Shown: positions 7,479 through 16,227 of the stretch, piece after piece | Position numbering within the stretch: position 1 is the stretch's first letter | Layout: the number at the start of each line of letters is the position of its first letter | Origin: Actinomycetota bacterium | Lineage (GTDB): Bacteria; Actinomycetota; Thermoleophilia; Miltoncostaeales; Miltoncostaeaceae | Direction: 5' to 3' | Assembly: GCA_963169235.1 (NCBI GenBank) | Contig: CAUJCX010000017.1 | Location: forward strand, 1-36,591 | DNA length: 36,591 bases | The notes under the pieces: model-generated | What the model was told of the DNA's origin: nothing | Database searches by the model: none | What the model saw: only the letters and a program-made list of their open reading frames with translations | Translations under genes and position numbers: made by a program

Positions 7479-8573
7479 TCAGTGCTTCGTCGCCGACGTG
7501 TCCACCAGTGGCCGCTTGGCCACGTGCGCCTGCTTGTGCTTGCCCCGGATGTCGATGGTGAGCGGCGTACCGACGGCCGCCAGGTCGTGGCGCACGTACG
7601 CCATGCCGATGCCGCGTTCGAGCACCGGCGACAGCGTGCCGCTGGTGACGACCCCCACGTCGGCGCCGTCGCTCACGACGCGCGCGCCCGGGCGCGGGAT
7701 GCCGGGCTCGTCCAGCACGAACGCACACAGCCGCTCGGGCGTGCCGTCCCGCTTCTCGGCCACGCACGTGGCCGCGCCGCGGAAGCCGGCGCCCGCCAGA
7801 TCCATCGCCCACGTGACCCCCGCCGCGACGGGCGAGCGATCGCGGCCCAGCTCCTGGCCGTACAGCGGGTACCCCGCCTCGAGCCGCAGGGTGTCGCGGG
7901 CCACCAGCCCGCACGGCACGGCGCCGGCGGCGACGAGCGCGTCCCAGAGGCGCGGGGCGTCATCCCACGGCACCATCAGCTCGAGGCCCGCCTCGCCGGT
8001 GTAGCCGGTGCGCGCCACCAGGGCCGGCACCCGCGCCACCATGTCCTCGGTGAGGGCGAAGTACTCCAGCGCCAGCGGCGCCGGCGTTGCCACCAGCCCC
8101 TCCACCACGGCCTTCCAGCGAGGCCCCTGCAGCGCGATCATCGCGACCTCGGCCGAGCGGTCGTTGACGCGGGCGTCGTGCGCCGCGCCCACCTCGCGCA
8201 GCCGGGCCAGGCACGCGTCGACGTTCGACGCGTTGACGACGGCCAGGAAGCGGTCGGGCAGCGCGTACACGATGAGGTCGTCGATCACCCCGCCGTCGTC
8301 GGCCAGCATCAGCGTGTACTGCCCCTGGCCGGGTCCGATGCGGGTGATGTCGTTGGTGAGCGCCTCGGCCAGCAGCGCCCGGGCGCCGGGCCCGTCCACC
8401 TCGATCTGCCCCATGTGCGACACGTCGAAGACGCCGGCGTCCCGGCGCACGGCCAGGTGCTCGGTGCTGGGCGAGCCGTAGTGGAGCGGCATCTCCCAGC
8501 CGGCGAACGGGCCGAACCGGGCGCCGGCGGCCTCGTGGCAGGGGTGGAGCGACGTGCGGCGCAGGGCGGTCAT
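7479..8573 (-). CDS. gcvT: Aminomethyltransferase, glycine cleavage T protein
   Basis: A 364-residue tetrahydrofolate-dependent aminomethyltransferase that releases ammonia and forms 5,10-methylene-THF. Landmarks are F-A-G-W-E-M-P-L-x-Y near residue 20, F-D-V-S-H-M-G near 45, A-R-x-G-Y-T-G-E-x-G-x-E in the middle, and R-D-T-L-R-L-E-A-G-Y-P-L-Y-G. ATG 8573 is chosen because TAGCGT lies 8 bases upstream, so the gene appears leaderless. An upstream in-frame start at 8666 would add non-homologous sequence and run into the divergent promoter. It is the first gene of the gcv operon. The L protein is not in the window. Confidence 0.95.
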   Translation of the reverse strand: MTALRRTSLHPCHEAAGARFGPFAGWEMPLHYGSPSTEHLAVRRDAGVFDVSHMGQIEVDGPGARALLAEALTNDITRIGPGQGQYTLMLADDGGVIDDLIVYALPDRFLAVVNASNVDACLARLREVGAAHDARVNDRSAEVAMIALQGPRWKAVVEGLVATPAPLALEYFALTEDMVARVPALVARTGYTGEAGLELMVPWDDAPRLWDALVAAGAVPCGLVARDTLRLEAGYPLYGQELGRDRSPVAAGVTWAMDLAGAGFRGAATCVAEKRDGTPERLCAFVLDEPGIPRPGARVVSDGADVGVVTSGTLSPVLERGIGMAYVRHDLAAVGTPLTIDIRGKHKQAHVAKRPLVDTSATKH

Positions 8574-8587
8574 CGCCCGGCACGCTA
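8574..8587 (-). promoter_or_regulatory. Leaderless promoter of the gcv operon
   Basis: On the minus strand TAGCGT (8587-8582) precedes ATG 8573 by 8 bases. There is no room for a glycine riboswitch between this box and the start. The region 8588-8642 separates it from the divergent ABC importer promoter and shows nothing else I recognise. Confidence 0.45.
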
Positions 8588-8642
8588 GCACCGCCGGTCG
8601 CCTCCTCCCCGGGCCGCCCCCGACGTCCGGTGACGGCGTGGC

Positions 8643-8686
8643 TAGGATTCCCGGGCCGCCTGTCACATCCCTGTAAAGGAACCGCC
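8643..8686 (+). promoter_or_regulatory. Promoter and ribosome binding site of the ABC importer operon
   Basis: TAGGAT (8643-8648) is a plausible -10 box about 38 bases before the start. An AAAGGA ribosome binding site (8675-8680) sits 6 bases before GTG 8687. Unlike its neighbours, this operon therefore has a short conventional leader. It diverges from gcvT within about 110 bases. Confidence 0.4.
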
Positions 8687-9556
8687 GTGCCCCTCACACG
8701 CACCGCCTGCCTGCTGGCCGCCTCCGTCGTCATCGGCGTCACCGGGCTCACCGCCTGCGGCGACTCCGACGACGCGTCCACCGCCGGCACCGACACCACC
8801 GCCGCCAGCTGCGCCAAGGACACGCTGAAGCTGACCACGCCCGGCACGCTCACCATCGGCACCGACAAGCCGGCGTACCCGCCGTGGTTCGTCGACGACG
8901 ACCCGTCCAACGGCAAGGGCTACGAGTCGGCCGTCGCGTACGCCATCGCCGACAAGATGGGCTTCTCCAAGGGCGAGGTGAAGTGGGTGGTGGTGCCGTT
9001 CAACACGGCCTTCTCGCCGGCGGCGAAGAACTTCGACTTCGACGTCAACCAGGTGTCCATCAGCGAGGAGCGCAAGAAGAACGTCGACTTCTCGTCCGGC
9101 TACTACGACGTGCGCCAGGCGGTGATCACGTACAAGGGCTCGCCGATCGACGGCAAGACCACGGTGGCCGACCTCAAGGGCGCCAAGCTGGGTGCCCAGG
9201 TGGGCACCACCAGCTACACGGCCATCACCGACCAGATCGCGCCCGACCAGCAGCCGGCGGTGTTCGACACCAACGACCTGGCCGTGCAGGCCCTCAAGAA
9301 CCGGCAGATCGACGGCATCGTGGTGGACGTGCCGACGGCCTTCTACATGACCGCCGCGCAGGTGGACGACGGCGTGATCGTGGGCCAGCTGCCCAGCGCG
9401 GGCGGGACGCCCGAGCAGTTCGGCGCCGTGCTCGACAAGGGCTCGCCGCTGACGCCGTGCGTCACCAAGGCGGTCGACGCGCTGCGCGAGGACGGCACGC
9501 TCAAGTCCCTGGAAGGACAGTGGCTGTCCGGCCAGGGCGCGCCCGAGCTCAAGTGA
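8687..9556 (+). CDS. Amino-acid ABC transporter substrate-binding lipoprotein (SBP family 3)
   Basis: A 289-residue extracellular lipoprotein. It has a signal peptide with lipobox L-T-A-C (C24), a short Ser/Thr/Ala linker, then a family 3 solute-binding fold. T-L-T-I-G-T-D-x-P-x-Y-P-P-W starts the first lobe, D-V-N-Q-V-S-I-S-x-E-R marks the ligand site, and V-D-F-S-x-x-Y-Y follows. The family binds polar amino acids. In family members an arginine after the S-x-x-x-E-R segment usually contacts the ligand carboxylate. It is followed by the permease with a GTGA overlap. Substrate specificity is unknown; divergence from the glycine cleavage operon makes glycine or serine a possibility only. Confidence 0.92.
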   Translation: MPLTRTACLLAASVVIGVTGLTACGDSDDASTAGTDTTAASCAKDTLKLTTPGTLTIGTDKPAYPPWFVDDDPSNGKGYESAVAYAIADKMGFSKGEVKWVVVPFNTAFSPAAKNFDFDVNQVSISEERKKNVDFSSGYYDVRQAVITYKGSPIDGKTTVADLKGAKLGAQVGTTSYTAITDQIAPDQQPAVFDTNDLAVQALKNRQIDGIVVDVPTAFYMTAAQVDDGVIVGQLPSAGGTPEQFGAVLDKGSPLTPCVTKAVDALREDGTLKSLEGQWLSGQGAPELK

Positions 9557-10433
9557 CCGTGTCGGTGCCGCCCTCGGCCGAAACCGGGGGCGGCGCATGG
9601 CAGCCGTCGGCACGCGAGGCCGAGCGCCGCCGCTACCGCCGCAGCCGCACCGTGCGATCGGTGCTGATCGCGTCCGCCAGCACGCTGGTGGTGATCGCGG
9701 CGGTGACGCTGGCCGTCGTGAGCTCGCCCGGGTGGCCCCGGGTGCGGCGCACGTTCTTCAACCCCGAGAAGGCCCGGGACGCGCTCCCCGCCGTGCTCGA
9801 CGGGCTGTGGCTCAACATCCGCATCCTGCTCATCGCCAGCGTGATGATCGCCGTGCTGGGCCTGACCCTGGCCCTGATGCGGACGCTGCGCGGGCCCGTG
9901 TTCTTCCCCCTGCGGGCGTTCGCCACCGCGTACACCGACATCTTCCGCGGGCTCCCCCTGCTGCTGGTGATCTTCCTGCTGGGTTTCGGCGTCCCGGCGC
10001 TGCGCCTGGACGGGCTGCCGCAGGACATGGTGGTGTGGGGCGGCCTGGCGATCGTGCTGTCGTACTCCGCCTACGTCGCCGAGGTGTTCCGCGCCGGCAT
10101 CGAGTCGGTGCATCCGTCGCAGCGCGCCGCCGCCCGCTCACTGGGCCTCACGCACGCCCAGACCATGCGCCACGTGGTGCTGCCCCAGGCGGTGCGGCGC
10201 GTGATGCCGCCCCTGCTCAACGACTTCGTGTCGCTGATGAAGGACTCGGGCCTCATCGCCGTGCTGGGCGTCGTCGACGCCATCCGGGCGGCCCAGATCG
10301 AGACCGCCATCGACTTCAACTTCACGCCGTACGTGGTGGCCGGCGCGCTGTTCGTGTGCCTCACCGTGCCCACCACGCGCATCGCCGACTACTACGCGCG
10401 CAAGAAGGGCTGGTACGGCCCGGGGACGCTGCT

Positions 10434-10437
<4 letters not shown>
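9553..10437 (+). CDS. Amino-acid ABC transporter permease (HisMQ/GlnP family)
   Basis: A 294-residue inner-membrane permease. A charged cytoplasmic N-terminus of about 35 residues precedes the first hydrophobic segment. A second segment follows, and then the conserved permease core (L-W-L-N-I-R-I onward) and the cytoplasmic EAA loop E-x-F-R-A-G-I-E-S-V-x-x-x-Q-x-x-A-A-x-S-L-G-L that docks the ATPase. Only one permease gene is present, so the pore is probably a homodimer. The start GTG overlaps the binding-protein stop as GTGA, and the stop overlaps the ATPase start the same way. Confidence 0.92.
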
Positions 10438-11186
<749 letters not shown>

Positions 11187-11193
11187 CCCCGGG

Positions 11194-12339
11194 TCAGTGC
11201 CGGCGGCGCGCGACCCGCCGGGTGGCGCGGCGAAGCGCGGTGCGCCCCGTAGCGATCACGTACCAGGGATCCCACGGCTCGGGGTCGCGCAGCGTCGCGG
11301 GCGCACCGGCCCGTGCACCGATCCGGGCCGCCTCCCGCCAGTCGCGGGCCCTCAGCGCCGCGAACGCCGCACGCAGCTCGCCGTCGAGGCTGGCGTACGT
11401 GACGGGGCGCAGCGGCACGTCCTCCGCGACGGTCTGTCCCACCGCCGCGGCCACGCCCAGCACCGGCACGTCGAGGCCCGCCGCGATCGCGGCCTGCACC
11501 GACGCGGCCACCCGCAGGTTGACGTCGTGCACCACCAGCCGGCCGTCGCGCTCGAACCCGTTGATGCACCACGGTCCCACGTAGTCCACCGCGTCCAGAA
11601 GCGGGGTCGCAGTGCGGGCCAGGGCGTCGGCGCCGGGCATCACCCGGGTCACCGACGACACCCCCGCGTCCCGGGGCCACGTGGTGACCGCCAGCGCCGC
11701 CGCCAGGGGGCAATGGCCGTCGCGGTCGCGCACGCCGTGCAGCACCCATGCGGGGCCGGTGATCACCTCCTGCACCACGGCGCCGACCCCGGCGGCGGCC
11801 ATCGCCGCCAGCCGGGTGTCGCGATCGCGCGCCGTGGTGGCGAGCAGCACGGGGAAGTCGGCGTCGCCGTCCTCCCCCGAGCCGCTGGTCTTGACGATGG
11901 CGGGCAGCGGCAGCGACTCCCCCGGGGGCACGGCGCCGTCGACGTACGTGCGGGGATGGCCGACGTCGGCGCGCGCGCACGTGGCGCCCAGCCCCGCCTT
12001 GTCGCACAGGGCGGCGTACTGCGCGGCGTCAGGGCCGGCCACCGTCACCGTGAGACCGTCGCCGGCCAGGGCCAGCGCGCGCGTGAGATCCTCGGTGGTC
12101 GGCAGCACCACGTCGACGTCGTGGGTGCGGCAGTACGCCTCCACCCACTCCGCGGTGCGCGTGGGCGGCACGCGCACGGGGGCCACGGTGTGGCGCGAGC
12201 GCTGGTGCGGCCCGCCGGGCATCACCCCGCACACCACGTCGTGCCCGGCCCGGCGCAGGGCGGCCACCGAACGCGAGCCGCCCCGGAAGCCGGAGCCCAG
12301 CACCAGGACGCGCAACGGCGCCGGCGCCGGCCCGGTCAC
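11194..12339 (-). CDS. ATP-grasp domain protein, unassigned ligase
   Basis: About 381 residues. The N-terminus is a Rossmann-like fold (V-L-V-L-G-S-G-F-R-G-G). A D-K-A-G-L-G-A segment opens the ATP-grasp fold, I-V-K-T-S-G-S-G-E provides the nucleotide-binding lysine and glycine loop, V-V-Q-E-V-I-T-G the next strand, and V-H-D-V-N-L-R-V-A-A-S-V-Q the metal-binding Asn. This resembles PylC or carbamoyl-phosphate-synthase-like enzymes that join a carboxylate to an amine. The substrate is unknown. The C-terminal 15 residues are strongly basic. GTG 12339 is chosen because homology begins just after it; an upstream in-frame start at 12393 would add low-complexity sequence. It lies 67 bases after ftsZ on the same strand, where many Gram-positive genomes carry ylmD/ylmE/sepF. 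Confidence 0.7.
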   Translation of the reverse strand: MTGPAPAPLRVLVLGSGFRGGSRSVAALRRAGHDVVCGVMPGGPHQRSRHTVAPVRVPPTRTAEWVEAYCRTHDVDVVLPTTEDLTRALALAGDGLTVTVAGPDAAQYAALCDKAGLGATCARADVGHPRTYVDGAVPPGESLPLPAIVKTSGSGEDGDADFPVLLATTARDRDTRLAAMAAAGVGAVVQEVITGPAWVLHGVRDRDGHCPLAAALAVTTWPRDAGVSSVTRVMPGADALARTATPLLDAVDYVGPWCINGFERDGRLVVHDVNLRVAASVQAAIAAGLDVPVLGVAAAVGQTVAEDVPLRPVTYASLDGELRAAFAALRARDWREAARIGARAGAPATLRDPEPWDPWYVIATGRTALRRATRRVARRRH

Positions 12340-12406
12340 CGCGAGGGCACCGGGCTGTACCGCAACACCACCCCGGGACGCCACCGCGCGCACCCGGGGA
12401 GCGACA

Positions 12407-13540
12407 TCAGCGGCGCTTCAGGAAGTCGGGGATGTCCAGCGCCTCGTCGGGGATCTCCAGCGACGACCGCTCGCCCTGATCGAGCGTCACGGTGCCGCGT
12501 CGCGACTCACCGGGCGCGGCCGCCGGGGGTGGCGGGGTGGCCGGGGCACCGCCGCTCGCGGTGGCCGGCGCCGCGTCCGGGGTGGCCTCGTCGTCGTCGG
12601 TGCGCTCGAAGCCCGTGGCGATGACGGTGACGCGGATCTGGTCGCCCGCGGCCTCGTCGATCACCGCACCGAAGATGACGTTGCAGTCGTCGTCGGCGGC
12701 GCTGCGGATGATGCTGGCCGCCTCGTCGATCTCGAACAGCCCCAGGTCGCCGCCGCCCGTGATGTTGAGCAGCACGCCCGTGGCGCCCGACACCGTGGTC
12801 TCCAGCAGCGGGCTCGAGATGGCGGCGCGTGCCGCCTCGGCCGCCCGGTTCTCGCCGGACGCCGCGCCGATGCCCATCAGCGAGCCGCCCGCGTTCTCCA
12901 TCACGGTGCGGACGTCGGCGAAGTCGAGGTTGATGAGGCCCGGCACGGTGATGAGGTCGGTGATGCCCTGCACGCCCTGGCGCAGGACGTCGTCGGCCAT
13001 GCGGAACGCCTCGATGATCGATGTGCGCCGCTCGACCACCTGCAGAAGGCGCTCGTTCGGGATGATGATGAGCGAGTCGACGTGCTTCTTGAGCTGCTCG
13101 ATGCCCTCCTCGGCGCGGCGCATGCGCTGGGTGCCCTCGAAGCTGAACGGGCGGGTGACGACGCCCACAGTCAGCGCGCCCTGCTCGCGTGCGATCTGCG
13201 CCACCACCGGGGCCGCCCCGGTGCCGGTGCCGCCCCCCTCGCCGGCCGTCACGAACACCATGTCCGCGCCGCGCACCGACTCCTTGAGCTCCTCCCGGCT
13301 CTCCTCCGCCGCGTCGCGCCCGACGCGCTGGTCGGCGCCCGCGCCGAGCCCCTTCGTCAGGGTGCCGCCGATGTGGATCTTGACGTCCGCGTCGCACATC
13401 GACAGTGCCTGGGCGTCGGTGTTGATGGCGATGAACTCGACGCCACGAAGCCCGGCGTCGACCATGCGGTTGACGGCGTTCGTCCCGCCTCCGCCCACGC
13501 CGCACACCTTGATCACGGCCAGGTAGTTGTTCGCGTCCAC
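12407..13540 (-). CDS. ftsZ: Cell division protein FtsZ
   Basis: A 377-residue tubulin-like GTPase that forms the Z-ring. The G-G-G-T-G-T-G signature lies at 102-108, the N-terminal [12 protein letters not shown] is present, and the T7 catalytic loop region ([10 protein letters not shown]) can be seen. The globular domain ends near residue 312. A Pro/Ala-rich linker of about 50 residues leads to the C-terminal peptide D-I-P-D-F-L-K-R-R that binds membrane anchors. GTG 13540 has a strong GGAGGAGGAG ribosome binding site. It is separated from ftsQ by 245 bases holding its own promoter, so its level can be set independently of the upstream mur genes. No ftsA is nearby, as usual in actinobacteria. 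Confidence 0.98.
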   Translation of the reverse strand: MDANNYLAVIKVCGVGGGGTNAVNRMVDAGLRGVEFIAINTDAQALSMCDADVKIHIGGTLTKGLGAGADQRVGRDAAEESREELKESVRGADMVFVTAGEGGGTGTGAAPVVAQIAREQGALTVGVVTRPFSFEGTQRMRRAEEGIEQLKKHVDSLIIIPNERLLQVVERRTSIIEAFRMADDVLRQGVQGITDLITVPGLINLDFADVRTVMENAGGSLMGIGAASGENRAAEAARAAISSPLLETTVSGATGVLLNITGGGDLGLFEIDEAASIIRSAADDDCNVIFGAVIDEAAGDQIRVTVIATGFERTDDDEATPDAAPATASGGAPATPPPPAAAPGESRRGTVTLDQGERSSLEIPDEALDIPDFLKRR

Positions 13541-13700
13541 TGCGCTCCTCCTCCGCCTCGCAGGCGGTAGGTCTCAAGCTTTCCGGGAGACTCTTTCCAC
13601 ACTCGGCCCGCAACCCTCGATGGCGAGTTGAGGCTTTCCCGCATCCACCCCGATGGGGTGAGAACCACATGCCCATGGGGCCGTGAAACGGAGCACCCAG
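13541..13700 (-). other. Structured 5' leader of ftsZ mRNA
   Basis: About 160 bases lie between the predicted transcription start near 13700 and the ftsZ GTG. In a window where most mRNAs have no leader this is unusual. Hairpins seen on the minus strand include CACCCC-ATC-GGGGTG (13660-13646), an imperfect CAACTCG...CGAGGGTTG hairpin, and CCGCCT-GCG-AGGCGG (13567-13553), whose base touches the GGAGGAGGAG ribosome binding site (13554-13545). I could not match it to a known riboswitch or protein-binding leader. Confidence 0.5.
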
Positions 13701-13706
13701 GTTTCC

Positions 13707-13735
13707 AAATTAGGTAGTCGCCCCACGGGTGTCAA
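13707..13735 (-). promoter_or_regulatory. ftsZ promoter, near-consensus sigma-70 type
   Basis: On the minus strand TTGACA (13735-13730) is followed by exactly 17 bases and TAATTT (13712-13707). A perfect -35 with consensus spacing and an AT-rich -10 is rare in DNA of this GC content and is the best promoter in the window by inspection. It lies downstream of ftsQ and points at ftsZ. Confidence 0.8.
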
Positions 13736-13743
13736 GAACGACG

Positions 13744-13788
13744 TGAGGGTCAGTGTTCGCCCGCCACCGACGCGTCGGGTGACCCTCA
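13744..13788. repeat. Nested inverted repeat between ftsQ and the ftsZ promoter
   Basis: TGAGGGTCA (13744-13752) and TGACCCTCA (13780-13788) form a perfect 9-bp inverted repeat. The right arm contains the ftsQ stop codon. Inside the loop sits a 12-bp perfect palindrome CCGACGCGTCGG (13767-13778). It could be a transcription-attenuating hairpin at the end of the mur/ftsQ transcript or a protein-binding site just upstream of the ftsZ -35 box. There is no T-run, so it is not a classical intrinsic terminator. Confidence 0.55.
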
Positions 13789-14808
13789 TTGTGTAGTAGA
13801 GGTTGAGGTCTGCCCCGCGTTCGGCGTGACGGCGGGGGTCCCCGTCGCGGTCCCAGGCTGGGGAGTTGCCGCGGGTGCGGGCGTTGCAGGCGTCGTTGCA
13901 GTGGGCGCCGCCGGGTCCGACGGAACGCTCTGCGCGGTCGCCGGGGCCTTGCGCGGCTGCTCACGGGTGCCGCGCGTGATGGTGGGATCGGCGTTCGGGC
14001 CGCCCAGCGCGGGGTGGTCGGGCACCGACACGTCCACGTACTGCGCGGCCCGCTGGTCGGAGTCGTTCACCTGGGCCAGCACGGCCGACAGGGCCGCGGC
14101 CTTCGCCGCCATGTTGCCCGGGGTACCCGCGCGCAGCTGGGGACCGCGGGTGAGGCGCCCCTCCACCAGGCCGTGCCGGACGGTCAGCCCGCGCACGCGC
14201 GCGGCGTCCTCCTCGGGGAGCGCGGCGATGAACGCCACCGGCGCCCGGGAGGCCTTCGGCAGCGCCGCGCCCAGCGGCAGCGTCGCCGGTGACGGCACGG
14301 CGATGCGCCCCAGCGTGGTGCCGGGCGGCACGGGGCCCATCGACCGGCCGTCGCGCGACACCAGCATCGGCGCGCCCGCGCGGGGCACGCCCACCGCCAC
14401 GGGCCGTGCGGGCACCACCTGCACCACGATGCCGGTGGGCAGGTCGCGCGAGACGATCACGTCCTTGATCCACGGGTCCGCCTGCGCGGCCCGGCGGATG
14501 TCGCCGACGGGTGGCGCCAGCAGCGAGCCGCCGCGGGAGGCGGCCTGGTCGATGAGCGCGGTCACGCGCGAGGGATCGGGACCGGGGTACCCGGACAGCG
14601 TCACGCCGGAGACGGTCATCAGGGGACCCACGGCGAGCCAGTAGCCGAACGCGGCCAGCGCGGCGGCGCCCGCGATGCGCAGACCCAGGCGGCCGTGGGC
14701 GGCGCGGCGCACGCGCGAGCGGCGGCGGGCGATGGCGGGGTGCGCGCGGGTGGCGCGCGGGCGCGGCGACGCGGTCACCGCGGTTCCCCGGTCGCGAGCG
14801 CGCGGCAC
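13786..14808 (-). CDS. ftsQ: Cell division protein FtsQ/DivIB
   Basis: A 340-residue bitopic divisome protein. A basic cytoplasmic N-terminus of about 45 residues is followed by one membrane helix (about 46-66), then the extracellular POTRA domain (V-S-G-V-T-L-S-G-Y through V-V-Q-V-V-P-A-R-P-V-A) and the beta domain that binds FtsL/FtsB homologues. The last 75 or so residues are a Pro/Ala/Thr-rich extracellular tail, which is long for the family. The start is GTG 14808, without a clear ribosome binding site, 30 bases after the murC stop. An in-frame GTG ten codons later is an alternative. Confidence 0.9.
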   Translation of the reverse strand: MPRARDRGTAVTASPRPRATRAHPAIARRRSRVRRAAHGRLGLRIAGAAALAAFGYWLAVGPLMTVSGVTLSGYPGPDPSRVTALIDQAASRGGSLLAPPVGDIRRAAQADPWIKDVIVSRDLPTGIVVQVVPARPVAVGVPRAGAPMLVSRDGRSMGPVPPGTTLGRIAVPSPATLPLGAALPKASRAPVAFIAALPEEDAARVRGLTVRHGLVEGRLTRGPQLRAGTPGNMAAKAAALSAVLAQVNDSDQRAAQYVDVSVPDHPALGGPNADPTITRGTREQPRKAPATAQSVPSDPAAPTATTPATPAPAATPQPGTATGTPAVTPNAGQTSTSTTQ

Positions 14809-14838
14809 GGGGCGGCCGGGCCGTCGGCGCGGACGAGG

Positions 14839-16227
14839 TCAGGCGGGGTCGCGGGACCGGCGGGTGAGGACACCATCGCCGGGCAACTTCTGCAAGAGGG
14901 CTACCAACTCCTGCCCGACCGACGTGACATCCCCGGCGCCGAGCGTCAGCACGAGGTCGCCGGGGCGGCACTCGGCAAGCACCGCGTCGCGGGCCTCGGC
15001 CAGCGTGGGCGCGTACGTCGTGCGGGTGGGAGCGGGGACGGCGTCGGCCACCAGCCGTCCCGTCACCGCGGGATCGGCCGGCTCGCGGGCCAGGTAGACG
15101 TCGGTGACGACGGCCACGTCGGCGGCGCCGAGGGCCTCCCCCATCTGCGCCCCGAGCGCCCGCACCCGCGACGGCAGGTGGGGCTGGAACAGCGCGATCA
15201 CGCGCCCGGACGTGCGCTCGCGCGCCGCCGCCAGCGTGGCGGCCAGCTCGGCGGGGTGGTGCGCGTAGTCGTCCACCACGGTCACCCCGGCCCCCTCGCC
15301 GCGCAGCTCGAAGCGGCGGCCGACGCCCGTGAACGTGCCCAGGCGGGCGGCCGCCAGCGCCGGGTCGACGCCGCACCACGCGGCCATGGCCAGCGCGCAC
15401 GCCGCGTTCTCGACGTTGTGGGTGCCCGGCACCGCCAGGTGCAGGGGCACGTCGCCGTGGCGGGCGTGGTGAAGGACGGCCCGGCCGTCGCCGGCATGCG
15501 TCACCGTCCAGTCGCCGCCGTCCCCCACCGTGATCGCCGGGACGCCCGCGACGCGCACGCACTCCCGGGCCCGGGGGTCGTCCCCCACCACCGCCACGCC
15601 GTGCTCGGGCAGGCGCCGCAGGAACTCCACGAACACCGCCTCCACGTCGGCCAGCGACGCGTACGTCGCGTGGTGGTCGTGGTCGACGTTCAGGAGGATC
15701 GCGGCCTCGGGCGACAGCGCCAAGAGCGACCGGTCGCTCTCGTCGGCCTCGGCGACGAACCACTCGCCCTCGCCCCAGCGGGCGCCGGTGCCCTCGCCTC
15801 CGGCGATGGTGGCGCCGACGCACGCGGACGCGTCGCCCAGCGCGATGGTGAGCATGGCGCTGGTGGTCGACTTGCCGTGCGCCCCGGCCACCGCCAGGCC
15901 CCGCCGCCGCCCCATCAGCTCGGCCAGCAGGTCGGCGCGGTGCATCACCGGGATGCCGCGGCGCGCGGCCTCGGCGAGCTCGGGGTTGTCGGCGGCGATG
16001 GCGGTCGACACCACCAGGCCCGCGGTGTCCGCGGGGATCGCCGCGGCGGCGTGGCCCGCGGTGGCGCGCACGCCCAGCGCCCGCAGCGCGTCGAGCACGG
16101 CCGAGTCGGTGCGGTCGGTGCCGCTGACGGCGTACCCGGCCTGCACCGCCAGCCGGGCCAGCGCGCTCATGCCGGCCCCGCCGATGCCCACCAGGTGCAG
16201 CGCGCGCGGCTGCGCGTCGAGCGCCAT
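14839..16227 (-). CDS. murC: UDP-N-acetylmuramate--L-alanine ligase
   Basis: A 462-residue Mur ligase adding the first residue, L-alanine, to UDP-MurNAc in the cytoplasm. The N-terminal UDP-binding motif is G-I-G-G-A-G-M-S-A-L-A. The ATP loop is G-A-H-G-K-S-T-T-S-A-M. N-V-D-H-D-H-H follows in the central domain, and D-D-Y-A-H-H-P-A-E in the C-terminal domain is diagnostic for MurC. The ATG overlaps the murG stop as TGATG. murB, often found between murC and ftsQ in other phyla, is absent. Confidence 0.97.
   Translation of the reverse strand: MALDAQPRALHLVGIGGAGMSALARLAVQAGYAVSGTDRTDSAVLDALRALGVRATAGHAAAAIPADTAGLVVSTAIAADNPELAEAARRGIPVMHRADLLAELMGRRRGLAVAGAHGKSTTSAMLTIALGDASACVGATIAGGEGTGARWGEGEWFVAEADESDRSLLALSPEAAILLNVDHDHHATYASLADVEAVFVEFLRRLPEHGVAVVGDDPRARECVRVAGVPAITVGDGGDWTVTHAGDGRAVLHHARHGDVPLHLAVPGTHNVENAACALAMAAWCGVDPALAAARLGTFTGVGRRFELRGEGAGVTVVDDYAHHPAELAATLAAARERTSGRVIALFQPHLPSRVRALGAQMGEALGAADVAVVTDVYLAREPADPAVTGRLVADAVPAPTRTTYAPTLAEARDAVLAECRPGDLVLTLGAGDVTSVGQELVALLQKLPGDGVLTRRSRDPA

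Noticed and set aside
8588-8686. Possible glycine riboswitch before gcvT
   Set aside because: gcvT appears leaderless, and the gap holds a divergent promoter. No glycine aptamer core was seen.
12339-12353. A four-codon frame whose TGA overlaps the ATP-grasp GTG start
   Set aside because: Too short to weigh, and the nearby TACAGC does not fit a -10 box at the right distance.
13574-13789. A 71-codon frame starting with ATGA overlap at the ftsQ stop and running towards ftsZ
   Set aside because: It crosses the palindrome, the ftsZ promoter and the leader, has no ribosome binding site, and its translation resembles nothing I recognise.
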